Shown here in pieces: positions 52,701 through 60,684 of a stretch of 64,000 nucleotides of DNA. This stretch comes from Balanoglossus misakiensis (taxonomy: Eukaryota > Hemichordata): positions 2,852,001 to 2,916,000 of the forward strand of contig CM082576.2 in assembly GCA_040954595.2 (NCBI GenBank), written 5' to 3'. The notes beneath the pieces were generated by a model. The model made no database searches, was not told the origin of the DNA, and worked only from the letters and a program-made list of their open reading frames with translations. Both the position numbers and the translations under genes were made by a program. Positions within the stretch are counted from its first letter, which is position 1, and the number at the start of each line of letters is the position of its first letter.

Positions 52701-55178
52701 TGATTTTTGCAAAAAATGAAGAAATTTTGAAATTTCGGAAAGTCGAAAAATTGTCATTTGTGGGTGATTTTCATGAGCTATAACCCATGATTTTTGCAAA
52801 AAATGAAGAAATTTTGAAATTTCGGAAAGTCGAAAAATTGTCATTTGTGGGTGATTTTCATGAGCTATAACCCATGATTTTTGCAAAAAATGAAGAAATT
52901 TGGAAATTTCGGAAAGTCGAAAAATTGTCATTTGTGGGTGATTTTCATGAGCTATAACCCATGATTTTTGCAAAAAATGAAGAAATTTGGAAATTTCGGA
53001 AAGTCGAAAAATTGTCATTTGTGGGTGATTTTCATGAGCTATAACCCATGATTTTTGCAAAAAATGAAGAAATTTGGAAATTTCGGAAAGTCGAAAAATT
53101 GTCATTTGTGGGTGATTTTCATGAGCTATAACCCATGATTTTTGCAAAAAATGAAGAAATTTTGAAATTTCGGAAAGTCGAAAAATTGTCATTTGTGGAT
53201 GATTTTCATGAGCTATAACCCATGATTTTTGCAAAAAATGAAGAAATTTTGAAATTTCGGAAAGTCGAAAAATTGTCATTTGTGGATGATTTTCATGAGC
53301 TATAACCCATGATTTTTGCAAAAAATGAAGAAATTTTGAAATTTCGGAAAGTCGAAAAATTGTCATTTGTGGATGATTTTCATGAGCTATAACCCATGAT
53401 TTTTGCAAAAAATGAAGAGATTTTGAAATTTCGGAAAGTCGAAAAATTGTCATTTGTGGATGATTTTCATGAGCTATAACCCATGATTTTTGCAAAAAAT
53501 GAAGAAATTTTGAAATTTCGGAAAGTCGAAAAATTGTCATTTGTGGATGATTTTCATGAGCTATAACCCATGATTTTTGCAAAAAATGAAGAAATTTTGA
53601 AATTTCGGAAAGTCGAAAAATTGTCATTTGTGGATGATTTTCATGAGCTATAACCCATGATTTTTGCAAAAAATGAAGAAATTTTGAAATTTCGGAAAGT
53701 CGAAAAATTGTCATTTGTGGATGATTTTCATGAGCTATAACCCATGATTTTTGCAAAAAATGAAGAAATTTTGAAATTTCGGAAAGTCGAAAAATTGTCA
53801 TTTGTGGATGATTTTCATGAGCTATAACCCATGATTTTTGCAAAAAATGAAGAAATTTTGAAATTTCGGAAAGTCGAAAAATTGTCATTTGTGGATGATT
53901 TTCATGAGCTATAACCCATGATTTTTGCAAAATATGAAGAAATTTTGAAATTTCGGAAAGTCGAAAAATTGTCATTTGTGGATGATTTTCATGAGCTATA
54001 ACCCATGATGTTTGCAAAAAATGAAGAAATTTTGAAATTTCGGAAAGTCGAAAAATTGTCATTTGTGGATGATTTTCATGAGCTATAACCCATGATTTTT
54101 GCAAAAAATGAAGAAATTTTGAAATTTCGGAAAGTCGAAAAATTGTCATTTGTGGATGATTTTCATGAGCTATAACCCATGATTTTTGCAAAAAATGAAG
54201 AAATTTTGAAATTTCGGAAAGTCGAAAAATTGTCATTTGTGGATGATTTTCATGAGCTATAACCCATGATTTTTGCAAAAAATGAAGAAATTTTGAAATT
54301 TCGGAAAGTCGAAAAATTGTCATTTGTGGATGATTTTCATGAGCTATAACCCATGATTTTTGCAAAAAATGAAGAAATTTTGAAATTTCGGAAAGTCGAA
54401 AAATTGTCATTTGTGGATGATTTTCATGAGCTATAACCCATGATTTTTGCAAAAAATGAAGAGATTTTGAAATTTCGGAAAGTCGAAAAATTGTCATTTG
54501 TGGATGATTTTCATGAGCTATAACCCATGATTTTTGCAAAAAATGAAGAAATTTTGAAATTTCGGAAAGTCGAAAAATTGTCATTTGTGGATGATTTTCA
54601 TGAGCTATAACCCATGATTTTTGCAAAAAATGAAGAAATTTTGAAATTTCGGAAAGTCGAAAAATTGTCATTTGTGGATGATTTTCATGAGCTATAACCC
54701 ATGATTTTTGCAAAAAATGAAGAAATTTTGAAATTTCGGAAAGTCGAAAAATTGTCATTTGTGGATGATTTTCATGAGCTATAACCCATGATTTTTGCAA
54801 AAAATGAAGAAATTTTGAAATTTCGGAAAGTCGAAAAATTGTCATTTGTGGATGATTTTCATGAGCTATAACCCATGATGTTTGCAAAAAATGAAGAAAT
54901 TTTGAAATTTCGGAAAGTCGAAAAATTGTCATTTGTGGATGATTTTCATGAGCTATAACCCATGATTTTTGCAAAAAATGAAGAAATTTTGAAATTTCGG
55001 AAAGTCGAAAAATTGTCATTTGTGGATGATTTTCATGAGCTATAACCCATGATTTTTGCAAAAAATGAAGAAATTTTGAAATTTCGGAAAGTCGAAAAAT
55101 TGTCATTTGTGGATGATTTTCATGAGCTATAACCCATGATTTTTGCAAAAAATGAAGAAATTTTGGATTATAGCTCAT
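40608..55178 (-). other. Giant repetitive open frames across the satellite (probably not genes)
   Basis: One minus-strand frame of the 87-bp monomer has no stop and encodes a 29-residue repeat beginning MTIFRLSEISKF and containing HFLQKSWVIAHENHPQ. Open runs are 47796-55178 (2460 codons), 46333-47799, 45027-46361, 44069-44839, 41467-43968 and 40608-41540. Breaks fall at the one-base indels. No signal peptide, known domain, promoter or splice context supports translation, and five of six indels shift the frame. Common variants include both silent changes (GTGG[A/G]TG, TTT[T/C]GAAA) and replacement changes. An automated annotator could call this a protein; I do not. Confidence 0.7.
40722..55165. 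repeat. 87-bp satellite array, family B, 166 tandem copies
   Basis: Head-to-tail monomers of 87 bp. On the plus strand a unit runs through AAAGTCGAAAAATTGTCATT, TGTGGATGATTTTCATGAGC, TATAACCCATGATTTTTGCA and AAAAATGAAGAAATTTTGAA. The first and last GAGCTATAA landmarks (40775 and 55124) are 14349 bp apart, which is 165 periods minus 6 bp. The difference is accounted for by six indels: +1 near 41575, -9 near 42700, +1 near 44093, +1 near 45053, +1 near 46371 and -1 near 47803. Copies are very similar, with recurrent variants: GTGG[A/G]TG, ATTT[T/C]GAAATTT, GTCGA[A/C]AA, AA[A/G]TTG, GAA[G/T]AAA and GCAA[A/G]AA. No spacers separate units, so this is satellite DNA and not a CRISPR array. I do not recognise the family. 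Confidence 0.97.
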
Positions 55179-55313
55179 ACACGCTCAAAAAATGACAAAT
55201 TCTTGACTTTGTGAATTTTGGTGATTTTGGCATTCTAATGTCATATGCATGGATTATAGCTCATACACGCTCAAAAAATGACAAATTCTTGACTTTGTGA
55301 ATTTTGGTGATTT
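55165..55313 (-). repeat. Right flank: family A satellite units, inverted
   Basis: Immediately after the last family B copy, the plus strand carries the reverse complement of the left-flank family A unit: GGATTATAGCTCATACACGC followed by TCAAAAAATGACAAATTCTT, then a second, truncated unit ending at GGTGATTT near 55313. About 1.7 units are present. They are nearly identical to the left-flank copies apart from orientation, so the array is bracketed by inverted repeats. Confidence 0.9.
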
Positions 55314-58300
55314 GACGATTACTGACGACCTCACGTGTTGGAGGACGGCAGTCTATCAGGATACGATTGTCAGACAGAAGGGAGGGAAACACGAAAAAAT
55401 CGCTGAGTATAGATAAATGTTTAACTTCAGCCCGGGTCATATATTTTTGTTTATTTACATGTATTTATTTCCATGCATGTGCGATTCTTGAAAATATCAC
55501 GTGCGAGGACGTCTGGCGAACGCTTTCCTGGAGTGTTTTTATCACACAACCCGCTAGTACATTTTCCCCAGAAATCGATTGCAGGCCTGGGAAATAGACT
55601 CGGCGCCACCACCTTTTACAGAAGTTATGTTCTGCTCGCTTGGTGGTTCATTGGTACCACATTTTTACAGCTGTTCCTTTACTCGTCGCCACCAAATTGC
55701 CCCCTTTCGCCTGAGACATAGCTAGGAGAGACGAGTGGTGACGTAAGTTGGAGTGCTTCGGTCCCGCTGGAATATCCAACAAAAAATCAATGTTAGGTGA
55801 TGAAGCTCCTGGGATCGTCCTGCACAGTGACCTTCTGACTATGATGCTCACTGTATTTCTTTTCACTTGGATATGACTAACTTACCAGTGTTGTTTTCAA
55901 AGTTTCGAGGCGCTTCCTTGAAAATACTTCAATCATCATTCTGCAAAATGAACCCTAAGTCATGGAAAGTATGCATTTTGTGGCTCGCCGATGACATGCT
56001 TTACAACATCAAGCAAAACATACATTGGTTAGTGACATCCCAGAGAAATGACACCCGCCGCCTGAGACATATAAGATATTGCGATAATTTATCATCCACT
56101 TGTATACTGACCTGAGCACATGCATCGATCTTTGCAGAAAAGCACTTATTTTCCTCCGAGATAATATCTCGGGAAGAGATAACGTCAGTGCATAGGAGAA
56201 AAGTTCGCCAGAATGAAATCTTCTTTGGGAGCGCATTTATGCTTCGCTCTGTCATTTGGCGGCTCCGATTGAACACAGCAATATATACTCAAAACACGGC
56301 CATGTCACAATTTTCCCTTTTTATAATCCCAGATCGCTAAGGCCTTGTTCTGATGAACAAATTCCACGACTCGTATATTATGTTTGAATTTTGCCGCCTA
56401 AATTAGTTTAATGCGATTCGAAGACACGACATGACCCCGGATGCAATAATCCTTATTTTCTTGCAGTCCTGTCCTTTCAAGGCTGAATAATTTTGGAATA
56501 TCTGACAGGCTGTCGCCACTTTGCGACCTTGTGCACAAAAGTACAGCATGTTACAGACGTATATCAACCATCAACCCCTGCAGCCGAGGTCTGATCAGAT
56601 GGCCTGCAATCTGGATTCCATTTGTTTTTTCTGCGTATCGGAAATTGCGTATCTTATTTTAACGCTGAAGTCGACCACTGCACGATTGTCGCGTTTCCTG
56701 TGTCACCGATGCCTCTGATAGATATTTTTTTCGCTGTCGGTCTTCCGAGACCCATCCAGGTCTGATCTTCGCTGATTAGATCTCCGATAACAAAATCCAA
56801 CGAGACAGTCCCGAGATTGAATTTCTGAGTAGCCGTGCAGAGCCGATCCCAAGCGTCCGCCTTTCTCGCTTTTTCTCTTTGCATTTCATTCTCAACTTTC
56901 CATATCTATGCGCGCTCATTGTTTGACTTTTGTGTAGCTTCCAGAGCTTGTGACACCACGGGCCGGAGTCTTGGGAGTAAAGCCCATTTCTTGTAGCATC
57001 TATTCATTTTCTCTCCGACTCCTTTAGACCTATCGGCTTGACCCGAAATCCACTTATCAGCTGATTACGCGAGTGTATCATTACCGGAGCCTCTGTCGCG
57101 GGAGTCGGCTTTCATTGACTCGTCCCCAATAACATTGACTTACAGCTACCGGGACGGTCATATTGTGTTACGAACGCGTGTAAACACACACCGGTGGGAA
57201 CGAGAGATGTCCCACTCGGTCCAGTGGTACTACACACACGGAAGAACACGCCATAATGAATATTTGGACCCAATCCAGATTCATCATACCAAAGAGAAAA
57301 AGTTAACAGCGGAGTTTTGAAATCGAAGTTCACTTTTTGGTATAGCAGCTAATTACGGCATCTGTCTTTAGTTGACGCAAACTTTCCATGAAGATTTTCT
57401 TGTATAGGTATAGGTATCTTGTTCCGCCGGTGTATATGGTAAAATCTGTTCGTTTCAATTTCGCGTGATGCCTTGTTCTTCACCTCCACCTTACCGATAA
57501 CATGACAGACTCCTTCAAATGTGAAACGACACACTGTCTCCATTCTGCGCCATGTGTTCCTCGCGTTCATTAAAAGTCCCCTTTCAGTGATGTCGGAATC
57601 GTGCCAACTGCTAAAGGTTAATGGTGGATACTAGTCTAGCAGTGCCTTCATTCTGCTATGGCAACCGCTTGTGTTCTCAGGCTTACTCAAGCTTCAGCGC
57701 CTCCGGGCAGCAGGTTACGTACGTGCATACGTCGGAATATGCGCCGAAAAGTAGGGTGACACTGGTGCATGCGTACCATAACCAGAAATCGTGGCATAAA
57801 ATTTACGTCTTACATACATACACGCATATACGTACGCAGGCACAAGCACAATCGCAAACACTTAATTATCATAAAGAAGGAACTTGTTCTTGCTTATGTC
57901 ATTGTGAAGTTCAGTGCACTGAAGTGCATCCCGATTTCATAACCGTGGAAAAACATTAGCATATGTGACAATCCCGCGATGTACATGCTCCATCACTGAG
58001 TGGCAGAACTCACCAAAGCAAATGAATCGAAACCCATTAACAAACAGACTCTGCGGCTCTATGCAGTCTAACCCTCACCCGCTGGTTTGCTCAAAGCGTA
58101 CATTCACCTGACTGGAAATAGCGTCGTGTGGCTTTTCCGTTTATAAAATAAAAATCTACGTCAACTTTTTTATCTGCTTAACGGACGGACATTCCTAGAC
58201 AAACCCACGCCGAGCAAATTGATGACGATCCGAATAATGTAATAAATTATTGCATACATGCTTATTTTATTTCACTGTAAAAGTTTACAAATATATTAAG

Positions 58301-59142
58301 TAATATTACACGGGACAAACCTGTGACAGGCGATGTACAAATGTTGAAACAACATTCAGGTCTATTGTAATGTAAAGTCTTGCTGTTTTACTGCATGAAT
58401 GGCTAACCTAACTACTTCGAGGTGTTTCTGGTTACTCAGGTAAAAGTTGGAGTAATGTATGACGACGATGCAAGCCTGTCACAGAAATTTGATAAAATGG
58501 CTATGGGACACAGTTATCTTGACAGGATTACGCTCGTGAATTCTGCTCCATAAGTGGGGATCAATCGGTTTTTTCTCTTTGTTCGGTGGGGAGTATATTA
58601 CGCTGGCGAAAGTGTTACAAAATCTCTGAAAGAAATTAAAGATTGCCGTCTTTATTCCCTCCGTCTTTTACAATAGTGTGCAATTTACAATAAGTTTATA
58701 GAGGTTGTCATGTTTGGTTCAAATCGCTCTGCCGTCTAACTACAAAAATATCAATATGTGGTGTCCTTCAGTGTCTTCAAAATATAAAATGTACAGCAGG
58801 CGGAATGCAAGGTGGATGATTGTCCACTTATTTGAGTTTTGGTTGTAGCTTTGTTTTTTGAGATTAACCATGCCAAACATAAATGTTGAAAAGCTTGGGC
58901 CCTTGAATTTATACTCTACTGACGCAGGCCTTAGAAACGTGCGAAGGAAATGGCAGACGTACTCAGTTAATTTATGCATCGGCTTTCTACCGTAAGTTAA
59001 TTAATTATATTGCATATATTTAAAGTCAAAACTTGGAAAGTCGATAACGTTACAATGCTTGAGATGAATTCTAGCTATGTTTTGCCAGTTGTGGCTTGTC
59101 AAGTTTTATCGTATTGTAAGAAAGAGTACGGCTTTTCCTCAG
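55314..59142. other. No gene recognised between satellite and receptor
   Basis: Unique AT-rich sequence resumes abruptly after the inverted family A units. Open frames (for example 57621-57959) have no motif. The right end is the downstream flank of the receptor on the minus strand. Confidence 0.55.
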
Positions 59143-59148
59143 TTTATT
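59143..59148 (-). terminator. Poly(A) signal AATAAA downstream of the receptor
   Basis: TTTATT on the plus strand gives AATAAA on the minus strand, 80 bases after the receptor TAA. It is the nearest canonical signal I see and would give a 3' UTR of only about 100 bases. In AT-rich DNA a chance hexamer is possible. Confidence 0.45.
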
Positions 59149-59228
59149 TTTGTCAGTTCAAAGGCTTGGTGTCAAAAGTCGTCGTTTGTGCCACCCGTGC
59201 ACACTGTGGCGGTTGTTACTCTTTCTTG

Positions 59229-60644
59229 TTACTGACGATATCGATTGCATGTCAAAATCTTGATAAATGTCACTCTGAAGAGTTCGTTTGCAAAGGCGTA
59301 ACACAGCGGATTGAGAGTGCTGTTCATGTAGCACAGCCAGTAGCTGAAGGAATAAAGCCCCGGATGTATGCACGTGGGACACCAGCCGATGATGATGAAG
59401 AAGGTACTGTACGGACTCCAGGTGAGCATGAACGCTCCCAGAATGAGAGTCAAGGTCTTCATGGCCTTCCTGTCGGCGCGCTCGGCCTTGTCTTGCCGGG
59501 CCTTGGTCGACCTCTGCCGGCTATTCCAGCGATATGTTTTGCCCCTCTTCTTCATGGACTCGGTGAGTCTGTGCTGCTCCTTGTCGCCGTTGGTGTGGTT
59601 CTCCGTCAGAGTGGTGAACATGCTGGAGTGCTCGTTGTTCATCCGGCGGCCGGACGACGACGTGTCCTCGCTGGGCTCCATCTCGAAGCTCTCCGCCTCG
59701 GTGAGGCTCTTCCGCATCGTCGACAGGTCGTTGCTCGTGTTCGACGGCGACAGGAATTTCGTTTTCGACGAGCACGAGGCGCTGTCGGAACGCTGGGGGC
59801 GTTCCTCTGTGATGTCAAAGTTGATGTTGTTCGAAGGTTTAGCCAATCCCGGGGACGAGGAGACGGAGGCGTGCGCCTTAAAGTTTTCTGTCCTCATAAT
59901 GTACGATGACTGTTGCTGTCTGTTCTTTAATTTCCTCGCCGCGAGTTGCCTGATTATTCGAAATATCTGAAAGTAAATCATGAAGAGCACCAATAACGGC
60001 AGCCAAAACACAACGACCGTGGAGACCGTCATAAAAATGGGATCATCCATAAACGGAACCTGGCACGACTTGGGATCGCGAGATCTGCCGGAGAAATACG
60101 GCCATCCAATCACTGCGGTGAAATATCCTACAAAGGGTACGATCCAAGTCGGTATGATCATCAGCGTTGCCCTCCTCAGGGTCATCTTGTTCCGGTAAGC
60201 AGCCGGTCTACTGACGGACCACAGGCGATCGCTGCTGATGAGTAGCAGGTTCATCACGGACACTGTACAACATGCATAATCGATGGCTAACCACAGGTCG
60301 CAGACGAACTCGCCCAGCGGCCAGTATCCGACAGTCACGTACACCGAGTACAGGGGCATGGACACCAGCCCGATGATGAGATCGGCGCAGGCCAAACTGA
60401 ACAGAAAATAGTTGCTGGGCTTGTGAAGTCGCCTCTCTATGCGGAAAGATTCCAGCACCAGCACGTTGCCCCCCGCCGTGAAGACGATCCCCGCAGCCGC
60501 TCCTAGGCAGATGAAGACCAGGGCGATGGGGGTGTGCGGTGGCGACTGCCAGTCGAAGGCGGATGGTGGCCCTGATGTGTGGTTTGAGTAGCCGTCGGTT
60601 GGTGATAAATCCGAGGAGTTGATGGGAAGACTGAAGTCATTCAT
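59229..60644 (-). CDS. Muscarinic acetylcholine receptor-like class A GPCR, 471 aa
   Basis: A seven-transmembrane amine-type receptor of the plasma membrane. Numbering from the chosen Met: N-terminal sequons at N9 and N21; TM1 about 39-66 with N60 (1.50); TM2 with D88 (2.50); TM3 with C115 (3.25), D122 (3.32) and Y123; DRL at 139-141 instead of DRY; W167 (4.50); C194 in ECL2; P216 and Y224 in TM5; a long ICL3 of about 160 residues (232-394), rich in Ser, Thr and basic residues; W409, P411 and Y412 in TM6; a CPTC pair (C422, C425) in ECL3; Y435, Y439 and NPLCY (445-449) in TM7; and C466 after TM7, a possible palmitoylation site. The ECL3 CxxC and the YWLCYMNSTLNPLCYA stretch fit muscarinic receptors better than histamine H3. 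Family members normally couple to G proteins. Asn6.52 is Ser413, so acetylcholine binding is not assured. An in-frame ATG 49 codons upstream (60791) lies beyond a clear splice acceptor, so I start at 60644. The coding exon is richer in GC than its flanks. Confidence 0.93.
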   Translation of the reverse strand: MNDFSLPINSSDLSPTDGYSNHTSGPPSAFDWQSPPHTPIALVFICLGAAAGIVFTAGGNVLVLESFRIERRLHKPSNYFLFSLACADLIIGLVSMPLYSVYVTVGYWPLGEFVCDLWLAIDYACCTVSVMNLLLISSDRLWSVSRPAAYRNKMTLRRATLMIIPTWIVPFVGYFTAVIGWPYFSGRSRDPKSCQVPFMDDPIFMTVSTVVVFWLPLLVLFMIYFQIFRIIRQLAARKLKNRQQQSSYIMRTENFKAHASVSSSPGLAKPSNNINFDITEERPQRSDSASCSSKTKFLSPSNTSNDLSTMRKSLTEAESFEMEPSEDTSSSGRRMNNEHSSMFTTLTENHTNGDKEQHRLTESMKKRGKTYRWNSRQRSTKARQDKAERADRKAMKTLTLILGAFMLTWSPYSTFFIIIGWCPTCIHPGLYSFSYWLCYMNSTLNPLCYAFANELFRVTFIKILTCNRYRQ

Positions 60645-60655
60645 ACTTGTGGCAT
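60641..60655 (-). promoter_or_regulatory. Four-codon upstream ORF overlapping the receptor start
   Basis: Between the splice acceptor and the receptor ATG, the minus strand reads ATG CCA CAA GTA TGA. The stop codon overlaps the receptor start in the arrangement ATGA. The uORF is inside the same exon as the start codon, so any mRNA using this acceptor carries it. Such overlapping uORFs are known to dampen translation or permit reinitiation. The effect here is inference. Confidence 0.55.
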
Positions 60656-60660
60656 GTGAC

Positions 60661-60684
60661 CTGCAAGAGAAGCGAAACAAAAGA
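60661..60684 (-). other. 3' splice site (acceptor) before the receptor coding exon
   Basis: Read on the minus strand, a pyrimidine-rich run ends in CTTCTCTTGCAG at 60661, followed by exon sequence starting GTCACATGCC. The receptor ATG lies 16 bases into this exon. This matches the metazoan acceptor consensus closely and implies at least one upstream, probably noncoding, exon at higher coordinates. I could not locate that exon or its donor. Confidence 0.75.

Noticed and set aside
40722-55165. CRISPR array
   Set aside because: Units are contiguous 87-bp copies without unique spacers, in a eukaryotic context.
57621-57959. 112-codon open frame between satellite and receptor
   Set aside because: No recognisable domain and a His/Gln/Thr-rich stretch derived from CA-rich sequence; likely noncoding.
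59010-59970. Plus-strand open frames of 299 and 200 codons over the receptor
   Set aside because: They are antisense to the receptor coding exon; their length follows from its GC-rich codons, and they show no domain.
59229-60644. Histamine H3-type receptor
   Set aside because: TM7 (YWLCYMNSTLNPLCYA) and the ECL3 CxxC match muscarinic receptors better; H3 has a different TM7 sequence.
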